This document shows, piece by piece, positions 1 through 11,649 of a stretch of 64,000 bases of DNA. Within the stretch, counting starts at the first letter, position 1. Each line of letters begins with the position of its first letter. Origin of the DNA: Charina bottae. Its lineage: Eukaryota > Chordata > Lepidosauria > Squamata > Charinaidae. The translations under genes and the position numbers were made by a program. Location of the stretch: assembly GCA_023362775.1 (NCBI GenBank), contig JALMGJ010000018.1:20565105-20629104 (forward strand). Direction: 5' to 3'. Under the pieces are notes generated by a model, which saw only the letters and a program-made list of their open reading frames with translations, had not been told where the DNA came from and did not search any database.

Positions 1-906
1 TGGAAGGCGGCTGTGCGCTTCCAGGAAAGGCGTGGCCCCTATAAGGAGGTGCAGACAGGTGCTCATGTCCTGGAGCATCTTTTCACCTTTGTATCCAGCG
101 GTGCACAGCCCTGTACATTACCACCTAAATACTTACTGGACAACAGCTGCAGGAGAGGTCCCTATCCTGTAGCCCCTGGTTGACCTTTTGGAAAGGATGC
201 TAACCTGGGTGGGCCTTTGGTCTTTGGCCTTACTCATTAAAGCCGCTGTTACGCACTCTGATCCGTTTATTGCTTGTTGACTGTGCGATAGAAAGGCTGC
301 CACTGCTTTGGAGTTGCTCTGACCCCTAATTGAATTAAGGTGTCTGTGTTTATTCCCATCTTACAAGCAGGGGACTCAGTCTTAAGAGCAGATGGCTCTG
401 TCTAGATTGTGGTCGTATTCCTGTCTGTCTTCCGATTTAAATCAAGCCCAGCCCTTCGCTTTCAAGAATTTAAATACTTGGCAACAGACAAATTGGGAAA
501 ATGCCCTGTGAATTTTTTTGCTTCTCCTGTGAGAAATGGGGGGTGATGTTATTTCCGTGAAGTCTTCAGCAAAACTGCATATGGTGCAAAAGCTTTGTGT
601 CTTTTTATTTCATTAATAGCAAAGTGAGGTGGAAAGGAGAAGAGAGGGCTGTGGGGAAGGCGTTACATTTCTCCAGGGTTATTACTGTTTTCCAAATGGT
701 GAGACCTCCCAGCAGCTTTTAATGGAAGAAAATGATACCTAGTCACAGATGTCATACCTTCTATCTAGGTTTTTTTTTTGCAGTTCTTTCCATTGTGAAT
801 GAATTTCTCTTAACTCTTTGTATTCACTTAAAAGTTCAGTTTAGTGGGTGTGTTAGCAAACCAGAAGATATGGAGTTCCACTTGACTCAAATTGTATGGA
901 TTAGAG

Positions 907-1041
907 CAGTGTTTCTCAACCTTGGCAGCTTGAAGATGTGTGGACTTCAACACCCAGGATTCCCCAGCCAGCAAGGCTGGCTGGGGAATCCTGGGAGTTG
1001 AAGTCCACACATCTTCAAGCTGCCAAGGTTGAGAAACACTG
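907..1041. mobile_element. hAT-type MITE (CAGTGTTTCTCAACC family), complete
   Basis: A 135-bp near-palindrome with terminal CAGTGTTTCTCAACC and its inverse, flanked by the perfect 8-bp duplication GATTAGAG (899-906 and 1042-1049). TIRs starting CAG with an 8-bp duplication are diagnostic of hAT. Confidence 0.93.
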
Positions 1042-1566
1042 GATTAGAGCAAAGATGTGTTATTTCAAGTGCAGGAACATAATAAAAACATTAATCCCTG
1101 CCTATTGTCTGTCCTTTCTCTTAGAGGACAAACTTTTAAATCCTCTGCTTTTTATTTTTTTATTAATTTATTTGGTGCTCAGCACAGATGCTAACTTTTC
1201 CTCATCTCTTGAAAGAGTGAACCCACCTTTTGTGAACAGTACTGATTTAATACCTCTTCATTTGTTTTCATCCAGCTACGCAACCAATCCACAAGCAGTT
1301 GCTGAGCAGATTAGCTTGATAAAATGTAAAGTGATGTACATGGTATACTCTTGAGTTGGTGAATTAATGTATGGTAGAGTCTTTTGATTCTTCTAATACT
1401 GGTTACTGCCTATTCCTGTAGGAATTGGAGCAGATGCATGGTTTATTTCATTGCTGAGACTTCTTAATTCTGCGAGCAACAGGCAAACTGCAAAAGATTC
1501 TAGAAAATGATTTACAAACATGGGGGGGGGGGGGGGAATTGCATGTTGTACAATGCAGCTAACCAA

Positions 1567-1630
1567 GAACAATTATTTTATTTATTTATTTATTTATCAC
1601 ATTTGTATCCCACCCATCTCCCCCACAAGG
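1567..1630 (-). repeat. LINE tail (GATGGGTGG...AAATAAATAAA type)
   Basis: On the minus strand GGGGGAGATGGGTGGGATAC is followed by an AAATAAATAAAT repeat, the common tail of a squamate LINE. Confidence 0.6.
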
Positions 1631-2334
1631 ATTTTATCTTTCCTCAATAAATACATTAACATAACCCCTGTTAAATTGTTAATAAATTTTGAGTTGGATC
1701 CCCTGCTTGGTCTGATAGGAGACGCACCCATGTCTAGTGGGCTAACGAGTATGTCTCAGTAGAGATCTCCATATTTCATCATAATTCTTGGAGAAACAGC
1801 ACAAAGATTAAACTGCAATCATGAAATCTTATGAACTGTAGTGCCTGATCAGAGATATAAGGGGAAATTGGCTTATCAAGAAACAAGAGGATCAGGGGTT
1901 AAAACGCATCCTGCATAATAGAGGCATTATTGAGTCTCTAGAGAGAGAGGGGATTGTGGTTTTAGAGTTGACTGGTGCCCGTTGTGATATGCAGTGCTGG
2001 GCTCTATTGTCCCAGGGCTTTTGGGGTTGGGGGAGCGGAACCAGGCGCGCTCAACAATGGTGTGCCTGGAAACTTGAGAACAAACATCACTAGGAGGAAA
2101 AGGTTTCAGTGGGTTTTCATATGAGTTGGGGGGAGAGGAGAACCCCCTTCCCTATCCTGAGACCAGGGAAGTAAAACATGAGCATGAAAACAGGAAAGAC
2201 TTGGCACAAAATGCTGCACCTCAGGAATATCTACAAGAAATAGAATCCTTGTTTCAGAAAATGTCCTTGCGTCTTTGTTCTTGATATAACTCCAGCATCC
2301 ATCCTTAAGGGCACATTTTGCATGGGAACATTTG

Positions 2335-2545
2335 TTTATTAGATTGATACACTACCTTTCATTCAGGGGCTCCAGGTGGCATACAGTATATAGCATTCCC
2401 TTCTCCTACAACAATATTGTGCCTATAGGTCGGACTGAGAGTGACTGACCCCAAATCACCCAGCGAGTTTTCGTGGCTGAAGGTAAACTGGAGCGTGGAT
2501 CTCCCTGGTCCTAGTCCGGCACCTCCACCGTTGTGCCACAGGTCT
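2335..2545 (-). repeat. L2-type LINE 3' end
   Basis: It contains the GACTGACCCCAAATCACCCA and GGATCTCCCTGGTCCTAGTC blocks found in L2/CORE-type tails. Confidence 0.6.
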
Positions 2546-2616
2546 TGAAAGATTATTGATTGGGTCTTACCTGGCAAGGATTGGTCATGCCTTCAGTGCT
2601 ATGTCATTGTATGGCC

Positions 2617-2758
2617 CAGTGTTTCTCAACCTCAGCAACTTTAAGATGTGTGGACTTCAACTCCCAGAACTCCCCAGCCAGCAAAGCATAGCTAGCTGGG
2701 GAATTCTGGGAGCTGAAGTTATCACACATCTTAAAGTTGCTGAGGTTGAGAAACACTG
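2617..2758. mobile_element. hAT-type MITE, complete
   Basis: Same family, 142 bp, with the perfect 8-bp duplication GTATGGCC at 2609-2616 and 2759-2766. Confidence 0.93.
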
Positions 2759-4545
2759 GTATGGCCGTTGTGAGACAAAACCTGGGTGGTGATCCATTGC
2801 AGCATTGTACGGTAGTCGACTGCATGACAGTAGTTACATACTGTACATAGTTAAGAATGAGGTTCAAGCAACATCATTGGAGTTAGTGCTGTGAATTAAA
2901 AGTAAGGTCATGTTGAGTGTGATCTCTGTGGGTTAGGGTTCAAATAGTTCATTAGGGTTCATATAGTTGAGGGTTGACATTTTCATACTGATGCATTGTA
3001 AAATTTTGCATAAAATACCTGAAATCTGAATGAACATTAGTGGTTAGTGCACTTCACAAGTCTCTTAATCAGATTTGTATTGTGAACTCCACGCAGTAGG
3101 AATCTTTAGTTTATATTAATTAATAGATCTCCGTGTCCAGTATTGTAAATTGAAATAACGCAATAGCTTTCCAGACTTGTAGGGAAGTTTTACGAACAAA
3201 ATTTATTTATTTTGGTTTTGATGGTCTCTTCAAACAAGCAATATTCTCATAATGGTTCTCTGGGGTTACCTTTGAATATTTTTCACTCTATTGTTCCTCC
3301 ACAAAGGAACTTGGTATGAAAGTGCGAGCTGTTCTACTTCCCCTCTCTTTGTTATAACAGAAGTTAACGAATTTCCCCCTCTGGACAAAGGCAAATCTGT
3401 GGAGGGAGTTCACTTAAGATGCTTGGCAAATTTGAGAAGCTGGGAGAAAGAGCAGTCTATGATAATCTACTTCATGGAATGTAGCAAGGGAAATGGTTGC
3501 TGGACCCTCAAAATTTCAGACAGGGTTTTCCCAGTCCGCTTGCATATCTCCCTTGTCCATTACTATAACCTCTTTTAGTTGTTTAAAACTTGTAGTTTAA
3601 TCTTCCAGTGTCATGCAGCTGTTTCTCATTTGGGACTATATACTGGGAGTGAGGATGGAACACTTGCCTTTCTAATATGAACCTAAAACAGATGGACCTT
3701 GAACCCAATTCATGGCTCTTCAAAATTTCATCAGTTTTTTATTCTGTGTAGTCCACAGCCCAGTTGCCCACACAAGGCTTTTAGTCCTGAATGCTTTGTG
3801 TGCATAATACAACACAAATGTGGAATTCATGGCAGATTCCCCAAAAGAACTATATGCCTTTCTTCCTGGTGACAGTAACGAAAAAAGAGCATGGGGGGGT
3901 GCATATGGAGTCAATATACAGTATGTTGCGGTATATTCAGTAATTCCAGAACTACTGTTTAAAAGAAGCCATGGTGCTGTGTTTTTATAGGCTTGTCCTA
4001 AAATTTTGGTCAAGAGCTGCAGCAGAGATTTGATTTGAAAGAATAGCGACAGTGCGGAGACACTGGAATTAGTGGCCATTGTCAATTATGTCAATTGGGA
4101 TTGAACACTGGGAGATGATTGCTCTCGGATGCTGTCTTAGGACGATAATTGCCATGACAGATCAGGTTGTCATGGAGAGGAGAAACAGTCTTCTTTCCTT
4201 CCATCCTTGCGTTTTTACATTCTGAGAGGGAAAGGTAAATCAGTGGTAAGGAACCAAGTTGCTTCTGCAGAATCCCCCATGTTGATTATAAATCTTTGGA
4301 TCAGCTGGGGAAGATAACCTTTCCCTCTGAAATGAGAGGCCATCTAAAGGTGTTTAATTGTGGTTGACTGGTGTAAATTTTAGATTCCTAGTTTTCCATT
4401 TCCTGAACAGTTCAGTGTAATTATTTTGGCATGGCCTCCATTAACCGGGTTGCCCTACATCAATAGATTTATCTGAAAATTCAGGATACATTGAAGGGTG
4501 GAAAAGCATAATGTCTTTTTTTTAAAAAAAATGCGTATGGAAGAA

Positions 4546-4572
4546 TTTTTTTTAATAAGAATTTTATTAAGT
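4546..4572 (-). mobile_element. 27-bp LINE tail insertion
   Basis: Only the TTAATAAAATTCTTATTAAA tail is present, on the minus strand, flanked by the perfect 14-bp duplication TGCGTATGGAAGAA (4532-4545, 4573-4586). It is an extreme 5' truncation. Confidence 0.6.
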
Positions 4573-5291
4573 TGCGTATGGAAGAAATTTTGAAAGGGTG
4601 TAAATTACAGCCTGTCTTCAGAATGTGAAGATGGGGGCGTGAGTTGATATATCCTCCAGGGTCAAAACAGGAGAGGGCAGAACAGATTATGAGGTCTGTC
4701 TCCTCTCACCTTCATTGTTGGATTGGTTAGAAAAGATGAGGATGATTGTGGTTTAATGGCTGGGAATGAGGGATGAACCATGTCAGCTGATGAAAAAGAC
4801 AACAGAAAAGCAAGGCAATAATAGGTATTTAGAGTCACCAAACGTGCAGGTTTTCAGACTTTGCCTTATTTTGATGCCTCGATTCCTGAGCAGGTTCAGC
4901 TTCTTCAGATGGAATGGTGTATGGTGACTTTCTGTGTTTTGGCTCACGTCAGCTATGAAAACAAGCTGATCCGTAGATGTGGGGCTGCATGGACCCATCA
5001 TTAATACCCATAATTTTCTTTATATCAGAACAAAATTCAAAACCCTGTGCTAATCGCTACTCTAACCCAGATTGCCATGGACCCAACCAAATAAAATGAC
5101 CTTCAAACCATCAAAGGGTTTGAACTTTCAGAGAAGGAATTTTACAGGTATAAACTCTGGATTTGGGGAGATTTTCCTGTACAAAAAGCAGACTTGAATA
5201 GTGTAATCCAGACAAGTCTCTGAAGTACCCAACTGGCAGGTTGCGTGAATTATGGATTTGTTTCAACAAGGTATGGTGTTTTTCTTAACAG

Positions 5292-5387
5292 TTGCTGCAG
5301 CGCAAGCATTAGCAGACGAAAGAAGGAACCAGAGTGGTGTTAGCACTATTTCACTCCAGTCCCCAATAAGCACAAAATCAAAACCAG
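5292..5387 (+). CDS. MAP7D3: MAP7D3 exon (first in window)
   Basis: Enters in phase 1 (2 nt) and leaves in phase 1. It encodes AAAQALADERRNQSG and a Ser-rich end. AAAQALAEERR is the conserved N-terminal start of the MAP7D3 coiled-coil region. The acceptor follows a TTTTTCTTAACAG tract and the donor is CAG|GTAAAA. The upstream exon carrying the start codon was not found in 1-5291. Confidence 0.88.
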
Positions 5388-8300
5388 GTAAAATCCGTGC
5401 TTTTAGAATAACTATTCTGTATTTTGACCTTGGTAGCCGTTCTTTGCATTCAGTTCATATTTGCTCAGAAGTTTTAATTCCTGTTCTAATTTTAAAGAAT
5501 GTTCTAAAGAATCTTTCAGAAATTAGATGAATGAAAGTCTGTAGTACCAGGCCAGCAAAAGCATCCTCTTGTAACCTGGAGAATAGCTTTCCTGGTATGT
5601 GTCCTTTTAATAACGATGTATAATGCAAGAAAAAAAGGGAATTAAGGTTTCCTGCAGTGGGTTAGAAACTATATTGGCACAGCCATTTGTGTTAAGCACC
5701 AGTATGTATCCTTGCACGTGAATGTGGCATCCTTGTGCAAGGATGTAGACGTACATGTTTTGTAGGAATTGGTCCCTTGCTTCTCTAAAACTGTCCAGTG
5801 TGCAAAGCATTTGAATTTTCTGTCTTTTACAGTGATAGATGGTTCTCTCTTGAAATCAGAAGAAAGGCAGAGGCTTGCCAAGGAACGTAGAGAAGAGCGG
5901 GACAAGCAGCATGGTATGGCCATAGTTAATTGAGCTTGTGCATACAAAGGTTTTTAATACTCTGCTGATGGCAGGGAGGGGTAGGCTTTTTATGACCTAT
6001 TTCAATTCACATGCATTCGTCTTCTTCCGGTTTCCACCTTCATAGGTGTGATTCGTTAAGTACTTGCATACATGTGGATATGCAAATACAGTTTTGAAAT
6101 TCTGGGAGTTGAAGTCCACCCATCTTAAAGTTGCCCAGGTTGAGAAACACTGGGTTAATGGAAGGATAACAAAAGTTTGGGCTGCAGGAGGCCAAAATAT
6201 TCCATACGGTGGCTTAGTCACCTTCCCTCGAGGAGGACTGGCTTGGGAGAGTCGATCCAGACTCAGCTTCTTCAGTTCTGCTTGACCCCATTCCATGCAG
6301 AAAAGCCCAGCGCCCTCCTCTTCCCCTGCAAAGAGGGGCACGGTTTTGCCATGAGAAAAATAACACTGTAGAATGCCCCAGGCCAGTGTTTCTCAACCTC
6401 AGCAACTTGAAGATGGGGGGGGATGTCAATTCCCACGGCTGGCTGGGTAATTCTGGGAGTTGACGTCCCCCCATCTTCAAGTTGCTGAGGTTGAGAAACA
6501 CTGGCCTGGGGCATTGGATTTGCTTCACCTTCTCCTTGGGATGTGATTGTCTAATTAGATCTGAGCACTGACTTGAAGTTTTGGATTAGAAGTGCATCAT
6601 TGGCATAAAACGAGGAGCTGTATTTTCCTCTTTCTCTGTTTTTCCTTGACCTCAAGCAGAAAAGGTGGATTCTGGCTAGCCTTCTGCTCCCGTTGGAGCC
6701 GATTGAACATATGACATCCGATCACTGTGACTCTCTTGTCTCTCTCTTTTGGACTTCTATAAAACTCTGGGGGTTTTGTTTTTGCAGTGGCCAGCATCAT
6801 ACATTTCCCCCTTCCGGTCTTTGTAGCATTTCATGTCTCTGTCCTTTTGGTGAAATCTACAGCTGCCAAGGAAACACAGTTATTGGAGAAGGAGAAGAAA
6901 GCAAAGCTGCAGTATGAAAAGCAAATGGAAGAGAAACAGAAGAGGCTGAGGGAGCAGAAGCTGAGGGAGCAGCAGAGAAGGGCTGCTGTGGAACAGAAAA
7001 GAAAGCAGAAGATCGAAGAGGAAAAAGTACCGTGCAGCTTAATGTTGTTGTGACTAAGAGATAAGTTAACGCTGGTGTTGAGCTTTGAGCTGAGGCAAAT
7101 AATAATTAGCATCTCAGATAAAATTGGACACAGACATTTACAGGTAATCCTCGCTTAATGACCATGAGTGGGACCGGCATTTTGGTTGCTAAGTGGAGCG
7201 GTCATTAAGCGAATCCGACCCAATGTTATGACCTTTTTGCTGCCGTTGTTAAGCAAATCACAGGGTTCCCCAGAGTCCCCAGGTATGGAGGAGATGGGCT
7301 GTGATACAAATTTAAATAATAAATAAATAAAAATTTTGCTTGTCAGAAGCTGGCCGGGAAGGTCGAAAATGGCGATCACCTGACCGCAGGACGCTGCAAC
7401 AGTCATAAATGCAAACTGGTTGCCAAGCGCCCAAATCATGAACATGTGACTGCGGGGATGCTGCAACGGTCATAAGTGTGAGGACCGGACACAAGTCGGT
7501 TTTTTCAGCACCATCATAGTCTGAACCGTCACTAAACGAGTGGCTGTTAAGTGAGGACCACCTGTAATAATTTGGGCAGATGGGGTTACTTAGCTTTGCT
7601 TTATTGGCGTTCATATTAGCTAGCTCTTCACTCTGGCTAGGACTATTCAGTTCAACATGGCTCTTTCGGTGTGCAGACTTTATATTCTACAATGCACGTC
7701 TGTCCCCATCTCATTAATCCTGCTTGAGGCAGCTTCCTGATTGAAGCTTTGCAGCTCTTCCTTCCTTAAGATTGTCACTTCACTGTAGTTATTCTCAGCG
7801 TCTCCCTGGTACGTTCTGCATTTATATAAGCTTCCCTTATTCTACTGATCGCAGTGTTTGTGCAGCTTCCAAATAAACATTCAAAAGCCTTCCCATATTT
7901 TTAATTGAATCGTTCCCACTTCTGGGGCATTTGTTTGTGAAGAAGATCACTGAATTCTAATTGATAACTAATCAGTTCATTCTAATTATTAATCCTTGAA
8001 CAAGAGTGTTTGGTGATAGGCAGTATTAGGCAGCCTGTAGTTCCTGGTCATATTAGGTGACTAAAAGTTTCTGCTGACATGACAGTCTTTTGGTGAGAAT
8101 AATAAGCAAAGTCATAAAAACGCAGTGGTGAGCTCTTACTTGTCTGGCGTAGGGAAGATTTGTAAGCAGATGAAAGATGCAGCCACGTGCCATTGAGACA
8201 TTTCCTGTGTATCATCAAATTCTGCCTGCAACGGGTCACACGCCGTATTTTCTTTCCTACCCAATGAGTGGAATCTCCTAAGACCTGATGGTTGAAAATT

Positions 8301-11300
8301 TGTCTGTGAATTGTTTGTTGCATTCCAGTCGTTGCAGAAGGGTTCTGTCAAGGGGTAATCCAACTGATTTGTGACTGAATTTCAGACTTTCTGCGAGAGT
8401 CTTGGGTTTTAGCATTCCCTTAGATAGAATCAATTCTGAATCATTGGTAATTCTGGGTATTTCTGCATTTTGAAGTGAAGTCTCCCCAAATGCACCTGCC
8501 AGTAATAATCTTCCCAGGCCAAGGAGGATAAGCTGGAACCATTGTGGGGCACTACTGCAAGAAATTATACAAACAGCAGGAGTGGATTTGCTAATCCATC
8601 AAGCCTCCTGCCACGTAATAGCTGAACGTGTGCATGTTGGAGCAAATGCTGTTTATTGCGGCTAATCAGTGCCTGCAGCCTTTGGGTTGTCTCTTGAATT
8701 CTAATTAGCGACATAAAGTAAAAGCAGGCCTTTGGTTAATAATCGGCCCCCGAGGGAACGATTCTCTGCTTTTCCACGGGCAGTAAGAGTTCTCGCAACC
8801 TAATTCCAGAGGTGGTTTATTCTATAGGAGCATTACGAAGCCGTGATGCATCGGACGTTGGAGCGCAGCCAGCGGCTGGAAACGCGGCAAAAGCGATGGT
8901 CGTGGAGCGGCTCCGTGACCGATCCCGACGGGAAGGCAGGTGGGTCCCAAGGCTTCAACGATGCTCTGTCTCTCTGGAATGCTCTAGGGAAGTGATGTCC
9001 ACACATTTTGAGTGTGCTGGGTGGGTTTGGCCTTGGCACACTGGGAGGATTTGAATTAAATAGTGCAGCATAAAACACTCCAGGATAACAAATACCTTTT
9101 AAAAATAAGGACAATTAACTACCCTCCAGTTGCTCATCGTTTAAGAAGACTGAGCGCAAATCCTACCCAATCTCTCATATCTCTTCTGAATGCTGTCGTC
9201 GATCTGTGACATGCGTCTATTAATTTTTCTTCCACAGAAGCACCAGCTGCAGCTGAAGGTGGGTTTCTTTGGAATGATCTGCCTGCCTGCCTGCCTGCCT
9301 GCCTGCTCTCATTTTAATTAACTCGCCTGCCCAGGCATTTGCCCTTCTGCGCAAACGCATCCTCTGGGTTGGCCTTCAGTGCCCCGGTGCCTTTTTCTAA
9401 TCTGTACAGCACTGAGTTCTGTACAGGGGCAGTTGCTTGCATGCTATCAGTTGGCATTTCTCTTTGCCAGCAAGAAGTTGTTTCAGGGAAAAACAGACGT
9501 GTGTGAGAGAGCTTTGCCTGGCAACGCCTCACAGAGCAACAGCGAGAGATAGACTGTTCTTACATTCCCCTTGGGTCCCTAGCAGGGGCATCCGCCAGGC
9601 GGCGTGTCAAAGCCTGCCAGTCACGATGCCATGCCCACCATCAGATTTTCTCACACTCACACACACCCCACAGATGCCCCCCAGTCCCTAGAATTCCTCT
9701 CAGATGAGAGAATAATTGTTTCATTCTTGAGCCCAGCACTGAGTGCCATATCCAAGAGAAAGAAAAGAAAAATTGTAATTTCTTGTGTGTGTGGAATGAA
9801 ACAAGAAGAACAATTTCTTGTTTTGCTTCAGAAGGGGGGGGGAACAAGGCACTTTTGGGGCAATCCCATTCTGGTTAGCTCACTTGCAGTTCTCACTCTG
9901 CTAAGAACACTAGCCAGCCAGCCAGCCAGATCTTACAAGGGAAAGAAATATTTTCTTCCTTTTCTTTTTCTTAGGTTTCGATGATGGATTTCTCAAAAGG
10001 TGTTGCTTTTCTCCAACACACTAGTGTAGATGTTTTTGCAGCTTTTTTTCCTAGAAGGGTTTTGTTCCTTATTCCTTCCTTACTAGTTCTACTTTCTGTG
10101 CCTGCTCTAGACCAACGTTTCTGAACCTTGGCCACTTTAAGATGGGGGGACTTCAACTCCCAGAATTCCCCAGCCAGCATGGGAGTTGAAGTCCCCCCAT
10201 CTTAAAGTGGCCAAGGTTGAGAAACCCTGTTCCAGGACTTGTTAGGTGGCTGGTTTTTGTTCCAGGTCAAACCTCACTGGGTTGCTTACAACGGATTCAT
10301 TTCACCAAGCCCTTCTAATCTAAATCCCAGAGGCTTGATACGGGTCTCATATAAGCTCACAAGAACAGGTTTCCATTTTAAAATGAGAAGGGCATCCTTT
10401 GATTTGAGAATTTCGGAATAGACGGTTTTAAAAGAAATTTGCTGCTGCTCTCTTATTAACAATAAAACCAGCTGAGTTTTGCTGCAGTGCTTGGGACTTA
10501 GATGTTCAGTTTGCCATATAAACATTCTGGACATCATGTTTTTGCATTGATGGTGTCCGTTATTGAATCCTGTTCCCTGTAGCAAGTCTGGAGGAAGGAT
10601 CTGTTGGATCTGTCCTCTGTGTGTACATGGCTTGTTTATTCACTAATGTATTAACAGCTTCATCATCAAAATTTTTGTGCGGTGCCATTGGTGGTGTCAT
10701 GTTTAGAATTCCTGCTGTTTTTGTGCTGTGATGCTTATTACCTATTTACTTGTCATAAAAAGACGATTGTACACAATTTTAAAGGATAATTTTATAGAAA
10801 CAGGCATGCTTTCCAGCTTCTTTTGATAGTCAGATGATCTATTCTTACAAAAGTTTCTTAATTTCTATCCTTTCTCCATAAACTCTAGTCCAGGGCTTGG
10901 AAACCTGGTGCTTCTCTCATGGATCCTAATTAACACCGCTATTCTTTGTGGGCAGGTGATAGTCTAGAACAGAGCTTTCCAAACTTTTCATGTTGGTGAC
11001 ACACTTTTTAGACATGCATCATTTCATGGGACACTCCTACAGCAGGGCATCATTTCGCAACACACTCTTACAGCAGGGCACAAGGCAGGCACTAGGACCT
11101 GCGTGGAATCCTGGCAGGGCAGCTTTGGAGGCAGCCAGGGACAAGGCAGGCACTAGGACCTGCGCGGAATCACAGCAGGTTTGGAGGCATCAAGGCACAA
11201 GGCAGGCACTAGAACCTGCGTGGAATCCTGGCAGGGCTCGGAGGCAGCAGCAGCCGCGACACACCCAGACACTGAAGCCGACACACTAACGTGTCCCGAC

Positions 11301-11497
11301 ACACAGTTTGGAAAGCTCTGGTCTAGAACTTCTGAAAACACCCAGTTACTTTCCTCTGATCTAGTCTGTGATTCCCACTAGGAACGTTTAACGAAACTTG
11401 TAAAATAGGCACTTCTCTGTGTTAGAATCACCAGGACGCCTTGACATTCATCACAACCTAACAAATTCAGGAGCATTACCTATATATATAGCATTAC

Positions 11498-11536
<39 letters not shown>

Positions 11537-11575
11537 CTCCTGAATTTGTTAGGTTGTGATGAATGTCAAGGTGTC

Positions 11576-11649
<74 letters not shown>

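Larger units (their letters stand above)
1..5291. other. MAP7D3 intron 1 (partial)
   Basis: No exon with a MAP7D3 start codon or CpG island was found, so exon 1 should lie left of the window. The stretch contains two complete hAT MITEs, a 15-nt G run at 1522-1536, LINE tails at 1567-1630 and 2335-2545 and a 27-bp LINE-tail insertion at 4546-4572. The rest looks like unique intronic sequence. Confidence 0.6.

Noticed and set aside
2931..2960. TTAGGG-like words suggesting interstitial telomere repeats
   Set aside because: Only two isolated TTAGGG words occur, with no array.
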